Assembly: GCA_020637335.1 (NCBI GenBank)
Contig: JACJWC010000012.1
Location: forward strand, 114,950-178,949
DNA length: 64,000 nucleotides
DNA from: Acidobacteriota bacterium
GTDB lineage: Bacteria > Acidobacteriota > Holophagae > Acanthopleuribacterales > Acanthopleuribacteraceae
Direction of reading: 5' to 3'
The notes under the pieces are model-generated. The model was not told the origin of the DNA. It made no database searches and saw only the letters and a program-made list of their open reading frames with translations. Position numbers and translations under genes: made by a program. Positions 26,048-35,296 of this stretch are shown in pieces (the stretch's first letter is position 1; each line of letters starts with the position of its first letter).

Positions 26048-26310
26048 CGAGCAAGTCAGCACTACTCATGATGCTTGGCCTTTGGGGAACAATTGCCTGT
26101 GCCCCCCAAACCAGGCATTTCGGCACAGGCGCCGAATCACCATATGAAGCCGTTGACACTCTGATACATGCCTTTGTCATTCGCGATTATTTTGTGGCGA
26201 GAGAAGTGACTGGTTGGGACGCCTCTTTCGATTGTGGCGGTATCCTGCTTTTTTGCCTGGACCCCCTGTGGCAAAACCTGCTGAAAGGTTTTGAGAAATC
26301 CAAAAAATAA
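26044..26310 (+). CDS. Small hypothetical lipoprotein coupled to the RND pump
   Basis: An 88-residue protein with a signal leader (MTSKSALLMMLGLWGTIACA) whose IAC-A lipobox puts Cys near 19. The mature part is short with no recognised domain; a second hydrophobic stretch (CGGILLFCLDPLWQNLL) sits near the end. Its ATG overlaps the pump gene's stop (ATGA), so it is co-translated with the efflux system. It could be an accessory subunit (inference) or a remnant. Confidence 0.5.
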   Translation: MTSKSALLMMLGLWGTIACAPQTRHFGTGAESPYEAVDTLIHAFVIRDYFVAREVTGWDASFDCGGILLFCLDPLWQNLLKGFEKSKK

Positions 26311-26399
26311 TCCCAGAACCCAACAGTAACTCATTTGAATAATCCAGGAATAACTGATAAATATACTTAGCCAAATTTTATTAACATCCAGGAAAAACC

Positions 26400-27683
26400 A
26401 TGGACATTAAACTTTTAAAAATTTTGAGCCTTGTATTAATGGCCTTTGTGCTCGTGAACAATGGCTTTTCCCAGTATTTGGTGCACGGAACAGTTTCCTT
26501 AGCTGGGAAAACCTGGGAACCGGGTGGGACCGTGCAGTTTCAGATTTCGGGGCTGGAAGGACCTGAACCCTTCCCCGCTCAGTGGGATGCGCAAAGCGGA
26601 CATTTTTGTGCCGATTTACCTGTTTCGGACACCGTTTGGCTAATCGTTGACTATCCTGGTTGTAAGGAGGCCTTCGGGTTTATTGAATTTTTCCGAGGAC
26701 CGGAAACCATTTTTCATGTGATCCTGGAACCGGATGAATCTGATAATTTATCTCGTTTTGTAAACGAACGGGGTGCCGAGCAACTGGAAACAGTGTCCGT
26801 GTTCATGGCTTGTCAACTGTTGGGTGAGGGTGGCAAATTTGAAGAAGCGCAGTGTGTTGCCGAAGAATATTTGACATCCTTCACGGATCCCTTTGAGCAG
26901 ATCTATGCCAAAGCGGAACTCAAAAATTTGTATCCCACCGTTAGACTTGGTTTGATGCCAGAGGACATGGCCCTTTTTGACCACCAACCTCAGCTCATGG
27001 TTAATAGCCGGTCGCTCCTGTATGCTTACGCGTGGCGGTATAGGGATGACCCGCAGTGTTATGCCCAATTCCTGGAGCCGTTTACCCAATGGGTCTCACA
27101 ATCACGCGCGGCTGAGTTTTTGGTCAATATTGCCCGCAATTACGCGCGCTTGGATTTTTATTCTGAAGCCTATTTGCTGGCCCAATGGATTAGCTGCAAA
27201 TACCCGGAAACGCAATCAGGCGTTAGCCAGGGCCAGGATTTGACTGCATACGGATTAATTGGTCAACAAGCGCCTCCCTTCAGACTTTTTTCAGTTGATG
27301 GCGAAATGTTTGGGAACGAGAACTTTATAGGCCAATGGACCTATTTCTATGTCTATAACCATTGGTGTCCCAGTTGCTTAAGGGCTTTGGATTCCTTTAA
27401 GCGTCAGCTTCCCGCGTTGGACGCCCTAAATGTTCGTTTGGTTATTGCCTGTCTGGACCTGGAAATCGACCCGCTCCAAAAATATTGTGAGAAGCAGGCT
27501 TTTTCTTGGACAACCTTAAGCGCCCAAAATTCCGGCCTTGCCGAGGACTACGGCGTGGAAGTTGCGCAGGGCTACCTGATTGACCCAGATGGCGTGGTGC
27601 GGTCGCTTAATCCGCGAATTGTTAATCTCGGGAAATGGGTATCTGTTCCAGCCCAGAAACAGCAACAAAAAGACACCGAATAG
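26400..27683 (+). CDS. Exported thioredoxin-fold (TlpA/ResA-like) protein
   Basis: A 427-residue periplasmic protein. A signal peptide (about 1-24) is followed by a carboxypeptidase-regulatory-like beta domain (YLVHGTVSLAGKTWEPGGTV), then a helical region with repeat-like character (120-280). The C-terminal redoxin domain begins GQQAPPFRLFSVDGE, with the active site HWCPSC near 325 and the cis-Pro region VEVAQGYLIDPDGVV. The CPSC disulfide suggests a thiol-disulfide reductase role in the periplasm. AGGA lies upstream of the ATG. The layout recalls TlpA-like proteins next to TonB receptors in Bacteroidota and Acidobacteriota. Confidence 0.8.
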   Translation: MDIKLLKILSLVLMAFVLVNNGFSQYLVHGTVSLAGKTWEPGGTVQFQISGLEGPEPFPAQWDAQSGHFCADLPVSDTVWLIVDYPGCKEAFGFIEFFRGPETIFHVILEPDESDNLSRFVNERGAEQLETVSVFMACQLLGEGGKFEEAQCVAEEYLTSFTDPFEQIYAKAELKNLYPTVRLGLMPEDMALFDHQPQLMVNSRSLLYAYAWRYRDDPQCYAQFLEPFTQWVSQSRAAEFLVNIARNYARLDFYSEAYLLAQWISCKYPETQSGVSQGQDLTAYGLIGQQAPPFRLFSVDGEMFGNENFIGQWTYFYVYNHWCPSCLRALDSFKRQLPALDALNVRLVIACLDLEIDPLQKYCEKQAFSWTTLSAQNSGLAEDYGVEVAQGYLIDPDGVVRSLNPRIVNLGKWVSVPAQKQQQKDTE

Positions 27684-27703
27684 GGTGGCTGGACGCCTGG
27701 AAC

Positions 27704-27734
27704 AAAGTGTTAAATGGAACCAACAAAACACTTT
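27704..27734 (+). terminator. Hairpin after the thioredoxin-like gene
   Basis: AAAGTGTT 27704-27711 pairs with AACACTTT 27727-27734, 20 bp after the upstream stop. There is no strong T-run, so it may be a processing or termination hairpin. Confidence 0.35.
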
Positions 27735-27886
27735 ATTCCTGCCCTCCCACATTGACCTTTAGAATGTTAACAAAGCCGTTTTCTTTTTACACCCAATCGA
27801 GATCAATTCGGTATAGGCTCCGCAAAAGGTCAATTCGCCAAAAAACGCATTTTCCTTTTTTAATCTGTCCATTAGAAGGATCCTTT

Positions 27887-30800
27887 ATGAGACGACTTCT
27901 CATTGCTATTGTTATTAGTTATTGGTCTTTGCTGGCCTGGTCGCAGACGACCTCCAGTATCCTGGGCAAAACCGTTACCCAGGAAGGCGATACACTCCCT
28001 GGCGTGGTGGTTCGGATCGAATCCGAAAACATGATCGGCCAACGCACCGATGTCACCCGCGAAAATGGCGAATTTTTGTTTCGCAATATTCCGCCGGGCC
28101 GTTACCAACTCACCGCTGAAATGCCGGGTATGCAAACGGCTAAATTGGAAGTTCAAGTCGGTTTAGGTCAAACAGCACGACCCACCGTTACCCTGAAACC
28201 GGAAGCGGTTAGTGAGGTCCTGCAGGTTACTTCTGCAGAAAATCCTATTTTGGATACCAATGAAGTGGTTGCTCACTTTGATGGTGCTTTTGCCGAACAA
28301 GCTGCCGTCCGCCGTGACCAGGAGAACATCGCCCTGTTGTCACCTGGGGTTACCGGCCGCTTTGATGGCGGGAACTACGGCGGCGCACCCTCTATCTCTG
28401 GGGCACCCAGCAGCGGCAATACCTATTTGGTGAACGGAACCGACTCACGCTTTGACAATACCCGTAGCCAAGCCGCCGACACGGTGATTGAGGACGCGAT
28501 CCAAGAAACCACCGTAATGACAGCCGGAATTTCGGCCGAATACGGCCAGTTCAGCGGAGGCGTCATCGCAACCATTACCAAATCGGGCGGAAATTCCTTT
28601 TCTGGAAGCCTGCGTTCGCATTTCAGCAATGCCGATTGGGTGGCACGCAACCCATTAGAACTCGAGAGTGGCGTTGAAAAAGAAGACGACATCAACCACG
28701 TCGAAACCGTGACCTTTGGTGGTCCAATCATCAAAGATCGCCTGTGGTTTTTCCTGGCCGGAGAGAAAACCGAATTGACGCGGGACATCAACTTTTCCAC
28801 AGCGCGTACGATCTCAGATCGGGCGGCAACGGCTTATGGATTGCCAACCGGCCAATATGCGCCCGGCATCCGCAAAGTACCGGGTCGTGTGGATGAACGG
28901 GAAAACTTTGAAATTAAATTGACCGGCCAAATTTTCCCAGGCCACGACCTAATCGTCAGTTATCAGGATCGCGAAGACGTCAACGTCAATAACACCAGCA
29001 GTTCTTATGATATCTCCGCTGCTGCGACGCGAACCGTAACCCGTGAAGCCCTGGCTATCAACTACCGGGCCAATTTGAATAGCGCCATGAATCTGGACGT
29101 TTTGTACACCGATCGCGACAGCATCTTCTTAGCGCGTCCTGTTCCCGAACACCTACAAGGCCAAGACTTGCGGATTTACGGAACCCAGTTGTACAACCGG
29201 ACCGGTGGCGCTCGAACCAATTCGCCTACCTTCTTGGGAAAACCCGATGAACCGCGTGGCAACAAAACCTACGGTGCCAAATTGAGCTATTTCGGCATCA
29301 CCGAGAATTGGGGCTCCCACGATATCGTGGTCGGTCTGCAAAATTCCGAAGATTCGCGTTATGCCGATAACCGCCAAACGGTCAATGATTGGCAGTTCCG
29401 TTCGGATTGGCGCTTTGAAACAGACGGGACAGCAGTGCCCATCTTCTCACCCACCTCCGCCGATGGCCGGTACCAATCGCGCCTCTATTATTGGCCGATT
29501 GAATTGTCCTCGCAAACCTATCGATTTGAGGTGCTTTCAGCCTACGTCAACGATAACTGGAACCTCAATGACAACTTCCGTTTCAACATTGGCTTCCGCT
29601 TCGACAAAAACGATGCCACAGACCAACAAGGCACACCGGTTGCGGATGACTCGCATATCTCGCCCCGGCTCTCTGCCAACTGGGATCTGCAAGGAAACCG
29701 CAAACACCAGTTTGTGCTCAGCTATTCCGAGTATGTGCAACGCACCAGCGAATCGGCTGATGATACATCCCAAGCGGGCTCACCGTCTTTAACGGTCCTG
29801 CGCTACCGCGGTCCACAGACAGAAAACTATCTGGATGTTATTGATTGGATTAATCAGACCTATGGTGAAGGATTTTTCCTCGATCCTTTGAATCATCCCA
29901 ACCGTGCACAATGGGAAGCCGATCTCTTGACCAATAACCTGTATGAGCCCGGCTCTCCGATTGCCATAATTGGCCAAATCAACCCCAATGGGGGCGGAAT
30001 TCCCGGTTCGCTGGACTCCATGATTGCTCAAGAAATTCGCCTGGGCTACACGCGTGACTTCAATGAAAAAGGCTTCCTCAAAGCCGATTACATCTATCGA
30101 AATTTCTCCAATTTCGGTGTGGATCACATCAATTTATTGACGGGCCCAACTGCAAACGGATCGACGGATTTGGATGTCATCAACAATGACGATGATGGCT
30201 ATGAGCGCACCTACCATGCCGTTCAATTGCAGGGCCAATATGTCTTTACATCCCATCTCAACTTGAGCGGTAACTACACCTGGTCCCAACTTCGCGGCAA
30301 CGTCAATGGCGAAGCCAGCGATGGGGTTGGCAGTACAATCGGCTCCACCACCATTTATCCTGAGTACAATGACTTCGATCGACGAAATCCCGTTGGCTAC
30401 CTGCCGGGAGATGTGCGCCATCAAGCCAACCTCTTCCTGAACTATGATGTGACCACTTTCCTGGGGACGTTTAATATTTCCTTGATGGAAAGAATCACCT
30501 CGGGTTCACCTTATGACCGCGCTTGGACCTTGGATTTGGACGAATTCGACGGTCAATACGGGCTTCCCAGTTTGGATGCCTATTCATATGTTTCACCCAA
30601 TACCACCACCGTTTATTACCTTACCCGTGGTGAAGATCGGGCTGAAACTGCCTATGAAACCAATCTGGGTCTCAACTGGAATGTCAAATTATTCCGCAAG
30701 GCAGAATTCTTCATCCAAATCGATGTCTTCAACGTTTTCAATTCCTCCAGTGCGGATAATGGCCAGGGTTATCGCTCAACCGTTAATGAAATCGCACCTT

Positions 30801-30931
30801 TTAACGTCTACACCGAAACGCCAATTGAGGGCGTGCATTACGAATTGGATTCTCAATTCGGAACGCCGACCGCATCAACCGCTTTTCAACGCCCGCGAAC
30901 CTTTGAAATTGATCTCGGGTTCCGTTTTTAA
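27887..30931 (+). CDS. TonB-dependent receptor, Oar-like, with N-terminal carboxypeptidase-regulatory domain
   Basis: A 1014-residue outer-membrane protein. Signal peptide about 1-21; CarboxypepD-regulatory-like domain about 22-105 (ILGKTVTQEGDTLPGVVVRI, GEFLFRNIPPGRYQLTAEMPG); plug about 110-245 (APSISGAPSSGNTYLVNG, SAEYGQFSGGVIATITKSGG). The remainder is a large beta barrel ending FEIDLGFRF with the terminal Phe typical of outer-membrane barrels. The Oar type is abundant in Acidobacteriota and is thought to import complex substrates. AGAAGGA is six bases before the ATG at 27887; the open frame extends about 80 codons further up without protein character. A GC hairpin follows. Confidence 0.92.
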   Translation: MRRLLIAIVISYWSLLAWSQTTSSILGKTVTQEGDTLPGVVVRIESENMIGQRTDVTRENGEFLFRNIPPGRYQLTAEMPGMQTAKLEVQVGLGQTARPTVTLKPEAVSEVLQVTSAENPILDTNEVVAHFDGAFAEQAAVRRDQENIALLSPGVTGRFDGGNYGGAPSISGAPSSGNTYLVNGTDSRFDNTRSQAADTVIEDAIQETTVMTAGISAEYGQFSGGVIATITKSGGNSFSGSLRSHFSNADWVARNPLELESGVEKEDDINHVETVTFGGPIIKDRLWFFLAGEKTELTRDINFSTARTISDRAATAYGLPTGQYAPGIRKVPGRVDERENFEIKLTGQIFPGHDLIVSYQDREDVNVNNTSSSYDISAAATRTVTREALAINYRANLNSAMNLDVLYTDRDSIFLARPVPEHLQGQDLRIYGTQLYNRTGGARTNSPTFLGKPDEPRGNKTYGAKLSYFGITENWGSHDIVVGLQNSEDSRYADNRQTVNDWQFRSDWRFETDGTAVPIFSPTSADGRYQSRLYYWPIELSSQTYRFEVLSAYVNDNWNLNDNFRFNIGFRFDKNDATDQQGTPVADDSHISPRLSANWDLQGNRKHQFVLSYSEYVQRTSESADDTSQAGSPSLTVLRYRGPQTENYLDVIDWINQTYGEGFFLDPLNHPNRAQWEADLLTNNLYEPGSPIAIIGQINPNGGGIPGSLDSMIAQEIRLGYTRDFNEKGFLKADYIYRNFSNFGVDHINLLTGPTANGSTDLDVINNDDDGYERTYHAVQLQGQYVFTSHLNLSGNYTWSQLRGNVNGEASDGVGSTIGSTTIYPEYNDFDRRNPVGYLPGDVRHQANLFLNYDVTTFLGTFNISLMERITSGSPYDRAWTLDLDEFDGQYGLPSLDAYSYVSPNTTTVYYLTRGEDRAETAYETNLGLNWNVKLFRKAEFFIQIDVFNVFNSSSADNGQGYRSTVNEIAPFNVYTETPIEGVHYELDSQFGTPTASTAFQRPRTFEIDLGFRF

Positions 30932-30935
30932 TCTT

Positions 30936-30956
30936 TGGGGGCACTTTGTGCCCCCA
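30936..30956 (+). terminator. Hairpin terminator after the TonB receptor gene
   Basis: TGGGGGCAC and GTGCCCCCA form a 9-bp perfect stem with a TTT loop, five bases after the stop. The following TTCCTTT is only moderately T-rich. Confidence 0.6.
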
Positions 30957-31098
30957 TTCCTTTGCACAGCAAAAGACCTCAACTATTTCTCCGAACTTTC
31001 CGCCTAAAATTGAAAATGGCTTAAAAAAATCAGTATCCCGTTTCCAAACCCGAAGGGACGGAGCGGTTTATCCTGGTTTTGATGAGGAGGAATGGGAA

Positions 31099-31446
31099 AT
31101 GGCCAACACACACATGTTGCCCGAAGATTACCGCGCAGCGCTGAAAGTTCGCGCCAGCAAAAAGTGGAAGCTGCGGCTCTCGTATGGGTTAGCAGTCATT
31201 GGCACGCCTTTTTTTTTACAGTCCGCAATTTGGTTAAAGATTGCGATCGCCTATCTCCTGATTGACAACCTCATTCATAAATTTTTAAAGGAATCGGCGC
31301 GGATCGATCAGGCTACCCGATTGATTTGTCCGCATTGCCAAAACAGTTTGGCCAAGGCTGGCGGCAATATCTTCGGCCATGTTGGCACCTGCGAATCGTG
31401 TGGAACTGAAATCTTTGAGCCCCAATCCGGAGAAAAAAGCGACTAA
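31099..31446 (+). CDS. Membrane protein with zinc ribbon
   Basis: A 115-residue protein with a basic N-terminal helix, two closely spaced hydrophobic segments (SYGLAVIGTPFFLQSAIW and LKIAIAYLLIDNLI, about 27-60) and a C-terminal zinc ribbon with two CxxC knuckles (CPHCQ near 80 and CESCG near 104). GAGGAGG lies 8-9 bases before the ATG at 31099. The open frame starts 51 codons earlier but reads through the terminator region. Function unknown. Confidence 0.7.
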   Translation: MANTHMLPEDYRAALKVRASKKWKLRLSYGLAVIGTPFFLQSAIWLKIAIAYLLIDNLIHKFLKESARIDQATRLICPHCQNSLAKAGGNIFGHVGTCESCGTEIFEPQSGEKSD

Positions 31447-31489
31447 TCCCGATTCAGGCTGGCCATTTGACCAGGAATGGGAATAATAT

Positions 31490-31522
31490 AGACCGACTGG
31501 TCTGTTTAAGTGCTGGTATATT
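31490..31522 (+). promoter_or_regulatory. Palindromic operator overlapping an extended -10 promoter of the GST gene
   Basis: AGACC-GACT-GGTCT (31490-31503) is a perfect palindrome apart from its centre, of the type bound by TetR-family regulators such as NemR. It covers the -35 position of an extended -10 promoter (TGGTATATT, 31514-31522). The GST start codon is at 31543. A repressor bound here would block initiation. Confidence 0.5.
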
Positions 31523-31542
31523 TTTTCGAAAGGTGTTTGTCC

Positions 31543-32238
31543 ATGAATCTGAATCTCGTTTTTGAGGCTTGGCCTCCCCTGAACCCCCAGCATATCCAAC
31601 TCTATTCGCTCAATACACCCAATGGCATTAAAGTGGCCCTCGCGCTTGAAGAGCTCGGACTGCCTTATGAGCCTCACCTGATCGACATTATGAAAGGCGA
31701 TCAATTTACGCCGGCCTACAAGGAACTGTCGCCCAATTCCAAAATCCCCACGATCCTTGATCCCAATGGACCGGGCGGCCAACCCATAACCTTAATGGAA
31801 TCGGTTGCCATCTTGATTTATTTGGCCCAGAAAACCGGAAAATTGATGCCACAGGATACACGGGGTTATAACGAGCATTTGCAGTGGTTACTCTTTCAGG
31901 TCGGCCATCTCGGGCCAATGTTCGGCCAATTTGGGCACTTCTTTAAATTTGCCAAGGAGACCTGCAAGGATCCCTATCCCCTTAACCGCTATACCAATGA
32001 GACCAAACGTTTGCTCCAAGTGCTTGAGGATAGGATAGACCAATCTCCTTACCTCATGGGCAAGGACTACAGCATGGTCGATATTGCCAGCTTTCCCTGG
32101 GTTGAGTGTTTAACCGGATTTTATGGCGGAAAAGACCATTTAGAGATGGACCGCTACCCAAAAGTAATGGCTTGGTTAAACCGTTGCATGGCCAGACCGG
32201 CCTTCCAAAAAGCCAAATCCGTGTGCAGCAGGGCTTAA
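31543..32238 (+). CDS. Glutathione S-transferase, YghU/YfcG-like (Nu class)
   Basis: A 231-residue cytoplasmic GST. The thioredoxin-fold N-domain (IQLYSLNTPNGIKVALALEELG) has the TPNG motif with the catalytic Thr/Asn of Nu-class enzymes. NSKIPTILDP (cis-Pro) and MESVAILIYLAQKTG (glutathione-binding Glu-Ser) follow, then the helical C-domain (about 100-225) with DYSMVDIASFPWV. Nu-class members have disulfide reductase or organic hydroperoxidase activity. The ATG at 31543 follows GAAAGGTG; an in-frame start at 31510 lies upstream of the probable transcription start region. The operator upstream suggests electrophile-responsive control. A strong hairpin follows the gene. Confidence 0.92.
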   Translation: MNLNLVFEAWPPLNPQHIQLYSLNTPNGIKVALALEELGLPYEPHLIDIMKGDQFTPAYKELSPNSKIPTILDPNGPGGQPITLMESVAILIYLAQKTGKLMPQDTRGYNEHLQWLLFQVGHLGPMFGQFGHFFKFAKETCKDPYPLNRYTNETKRLLQVLEDRIDQSPYLMGKDYSMVDIASFPWVECLTGFYGGKDHLEMDRYPKVMAWLNRCMARPAFQKAKSVCSRA

Positions 32239-32254
32239 TTTTTAGCGGGAATGA

Positions 32255-32282
32255 GGTTGGCCACAGATCCATGTGGCCAACC
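32255..32282 (+). terminator. Hairpin after the GST gene
   Basis: GGTTGGCCACA pairs perfectly with TGTGGCCAACC (11 bp, 6-base loop), 17 bp after the GST stop. The T-tract is weak, so termination may be incomplete. Confidence 0.5.
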
Positions 32283-32402
32283 CGATGTTATTAGCATCCG
32301 AAAAATCGGAATTTTTGCCTCCGTATGTTCGGTTTTTTGCTCTTTTCGCCTTTGCAACAAGTAAGCGCGACAAAGATGAACAAAACCGGGAGGCACTATT
32401 TC

Positions 32403-33023
32403 ATGACGAACATTTTCCCCTTTACCAGGGCAACCTGGATAACACTGCTATTGGCCCACTGCACCTTGCCCTTAATGGCGCAGAACCTGGTGAATAATGG
32501 CGACTTTTCAAATGGAAGCATGGTTTCAGGCTGGGCATTCACCACAGACGGTAGTTTTGACTTTAGCAGTTTGGATGCCAGTGGTGACGCGGGTTCAGGA
32601 TCAGGCCAGCTAACCAATACGGCCACGGTAGCCTTTGGGACGTCATTTGCCAGCCAATGTATCAACGGTATAGTTGCGGGTAACAGTTACGATTTCGGTG
32701 CCCGCATCCGTTTTGACAGTGGCAACACGCAAACCGCATCAGGACGGGCCAGTCTTGTGGTTAATTTTTTTAATGGTCCAAATTGTTCCGGCAGCAACGT
32801 GGGCAGTTCTACAACGTCAAACGTCCTCTCCACCAGCACTGATACCTGGATCCAGGTAGAGATATTGGGGTTTGCGGCGCCAACAGGGGCTGTCAGTGTC
32901 CAAGTCAGTTTATTCACCAATAAAACCGAGGATAGCGGCAGCCTGACGGTCAATTTTGACGATGTCGTGTTTGGACCGATGGGCAGCTTACCCGTCGAAC
33001 TCAGTCAAATCTGGATTGAATGA
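32403..33023 (+). CDS. Secreted carbohydrate-binding-like beta-sandwich protein
   Basis: A 206-residue exported protein. After the signal peptide (WITLLLAHCTLPLMAQ) the mature part begins NLVNNGDFSNGSMVSGW, the opening found in CBM4/CBM9- or DUF642-like galactose-binding folds, and ends with VNFDDVVFGP, the matching last strand. It is Ser/Thr/Gly/Asn-rich and low in charge, as expected for secreted proteins. GGGAGG lies about 10 bases before the ATG at 32403; in-frame ATGs at 32325 and 32376 are alternatives. It probably binds a glycan or acts as a matrix protein; the ligand is unknown. Confidence 0.65.
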   Translation: MTNIFPFTRATWITLLLAHCTLPLMAQNLVNNGDFSNGSMVSGWAFTTDGSFDFSSLDASGDAGSGSGQLTNTATVAFGTSFASQCINGIVAGNSYDFGARIRFDSGNTQTASGRASLVVNFFNGPNCSGSNVGSSTTSNVLSTSTDTWIQVEILGFAAPTGAVSVQVSLFTNKTEDSGSLTVNFDDVVFGPMGSLPVELSQIWIE

Positions 33024-33074
33024 AAAAATGAGGATGCGGGTGGCCAGCAGGAGCCCAAAAGAACGCTAGCCTCT

Positions 33075-35153
33075 TTAGGCGAAATCCCGGTATTTCTTAT
33101 ACAAGGCTTGAATATCAATTGCTTTGCCAATAATGGTAATGCGGTCGTGCTCTTGAAAAACTGTATTGCCACGCGGGACAACCACCTCATCCCCGCGTTG
33201 AATCATGGTGATCAAGCAATCGGCAGAGAGGGGAAATTCCCGAACCGCCTTGCCAATCAGGTCCCCTGCAGGACTATCCCTGTGCAGACGGAAGGAAATG
33301 AAGCGTTCATCGCGCAGCATAATTTCGCGCAAAGCCTGGGCGTCAGGTGCATTGAGCCATTCTTCAAGAAACCCTTCATCATCCACACGCCCCGCTAACT
33401 GTGCCAGGACCCGCAGATGCAAACGCGGCCGATTTTCCGGACTGAACAGATAAAACAAAGCGTGTACGGGTCGATTTTCCGGATTGTGGGGTACATCAAT
33501 TTTAAAGCCTCGGCGCGAACGGACGATGACCAACTCGGATTGAACCAGGCTGGCCAAGCGCACGTGCGGCAGGGCTGCAGAATGTGCGACAGGAGTTGCA
33601 CCGATGCGTGACCCTTCCAAAAATTCCTGTTCAACTTGGTTTAAATCCTCTTTGATTTTCGCCTTAAGTGCCGTACAGACCTCATGCGTAGCCGCCTCAA
33701 AGGAGGTCTTTTGATCTAAATCCATAACGTGGGCACGGGCGATGAGCTCGTCAAAGGGATCATTCTCGCGCAACCCTTTTTCTTTGAGAATACCGCGCAA
33801 CTCGGGATCCAAATTGCGATCTCGCTGCTCACCAAGTCGAAAAAAGACATGCAGTAAGGCACCTTGGCGCTGGGCGCGCGACCGGCCGTAAATAAAATAC
33901 CAAACAACCGAAACGGCAATGACCGCCAAAGTAAAAAGCATGGCCAGGCGACCCATTTCGTAAATCAACCATAAAGGTGCAAGAACCCCTAAGATTTGCA
34001 TCCAGGGGTACCAGGGCGATCGATAACCGGGGTCGTAAGATTCAATTTTGGATTCGCGCATAATGATGACTGAAAGACAAATCAGAGAAAAGATCAGCAA
34101 TTGAAAGGCACTGGCCAATTTGGCAATTTTGAGCGGATTCAAATACAAAATGGAAATGAAGATCAAACCCACGGTGATGGCAATACTCGTAACGGGCATC
34201 CCGCCCAAACTCAGGCGGCCGAACCAGGCCGGTAGGAGCCGATCTCGACTCAAGGCCAAGGGGTAACGGGAGGCACTCATGGTCCCGGCATTGGCAACCG
34301 AGACAAAGGCAAAAATCGCTGCGATGGAAATAGCGAGCACACCGATCGGACCTGCAATAATTTGGGCAGAATCAGCGACGGGGGTCAGGCTATGGGCAAA
34401 GTCATCCATAGGAACGGTACCGACCATAACGCCAATCCCGACGACATAGATCAAGATGGTAGTCCCAAGGGCCAGAAAAACGGCGCGGGGTAGATTGCGT
34501 TCTGGATCTACAACCTCCTCGGAAAGGCTCATCACCTTGGTTAAGCCAATGAAGCTGATGTAGACCAGACCTGTGGTGGCAAAAAGGGACTCGGTTCCGC
34601 GCGAGAAAAAGTGGTCAAAATGGTGCCATTGGATTGCCGGCACGCCTACCACCATAAAAGCCCCTAATATAGCCAATAGCCCGAGCAGGAGCAGGATTTG
34701 GAATCTGCCGGAGGAACGTGCACCAAACAAATTGAGCACGCCCAACATCAGCGCCAGGGCACAGGCAATTGCCGGTACAGGCAACTGATCAAAGTAGAGG
34801 GTCAGATAGGTTCCCATGCCGATCAGGGCAAAGGCGACCTTGAGGATTAAAACCAACCAGACGCCAATCCCACCAATCGTTCCGATCATGGGTCCCATGG
34901 CCCGATCCAGTACGTAGGCAACCCCGCCAGCGCGCGGCATGGCGGTACCGAGTTCAACCTTGCTCAGGAGGGCGGGAATGAGCGGGATAATTGCAAGGGC
35001 ATAACACAGGGTAACGGCTGGGCCCGCCTCCGCTGCGGCAATTCCGGGCAATAAAAAGAAACCCGAACTGAGCGTTGCGCCAGTAGCCAGGGCATAAACG
35101 CTGAAAAGCCCTAAATCTTTTTTAAGCCGTTTGGCTTGGGAAAGGATGAGCAT
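33075..35153 (-). CDS. APC-superfamily permease fused to EIIA(Ntr)-like and RCK_C domains
   Basis: A 692-residue protein. About 1-430 is an APC amino-acid/cation permease with 12 or so helices (GATLSSGFFLLPGIAAAEAG, FIGLTKVMSLSEEVVDPERNLP, NAGTMSASRYPLALSRDRLLP). About 440-590 is a type-2 PTS EIIA domain with the phospho-His motif ALPHVR (His530). About 610-690 is a TrkA-C/RCK_C domain (SFRLHRDSPAGDLIGKAV, HDRITIIGKAID). The tail would let phosphorylation state and a small ligand gate the transporter, as RCK_C domains do in K+ systems. The start codon has a weak ribosome site (GCGGA). No terminator is seen. Confidence 0.88.
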   Translation of the reverse strand: MLILSQAKRLKKDLGLFSVYALATGATLSSGFFLLPGIAAAEAGPAVTLCYALAIIPLIPALLSKVELGTAMPRAGGVAYVLDRAMGPMIGTIGGIGVWLVLILKVAFALIGMGTYLTLYFDQLPVPAIACALALMLGVLNLFGARSSGRFQILLLLGLLAILGAFMVVGVPAIQWHHFDHFFSRGTESLFATTGLVYISFIGLTKVMSLSEEVVDPERNLPRAVFLALGTTILIYVVGIGVMVGTVPMDDFAHSLTPVADSAQIIAGPIGVLAISIAAIFAFVSVANAGTMSASRYPLALSRDRLLPAWFGRLSLGGMPVTSIAITVGLIFISILYLNPLKIAKLASAFQLLIFSLICLSVIIMRESKIESYDPGYRSPWYPWMQILGVLAPLWLIYEMGRLAMLFTLAVIAVSVVWYFIYGRSRAQRQGALLHVFFRLGEQRDRNLDPELRGILKEKGLRENDPFDELIARAHVMDLDQKTSFEAATHEVCTALKAKIKEDLNQVEQEFLEGSRIGATPVAHSAALPHVRLASLVQSELVIVRSRRGFKIDVPHNPENRPVHALFYLFSPENRPRLHLRVLAQLAGRVDDEGFLEEWLNAPDAQALREIMLRDERFISFRLHRDSPAGDLIGKAVREFPLSADCLITMIQRGDEVVVPRGNTVFQEHDRITIIGKAIDIQALYKKYRDFA

Positions 35154-35254
35154 TCCGCAAAAATAACATAAGCACCTGGATTTTCAGATGAAAACTCCCA
35201 CTCCAGGGCAATTTACAGATCTAACCGGTGCAAACAAGCAGAACCCATTCCCAA

Positions 35255-35290
35255 CAAAAAGAAAAAGGGCCGCGAATGTCTCGCGGCCCT
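35255..35290 (-). terminator. Rho-independent terminator of the ftsH operon
   Basis: AGGGCCGCGA and TCGCGGCCCT make a perfect 10-bp stem with a 5-base loop, followed on the minus strand by TTTTTCTTTTTG. It lies 6 bp after the ftsH stop. Confidence 0.85.
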
Positions 35291-35296
35291 GTGGGT

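Noticed and set aside
27635..27886. N-terminal extension of the TonB receptor
   Set aside because: The signal peptide starts at ATG 27887 after AGAAGGA; the extension overlaps the previous gene.
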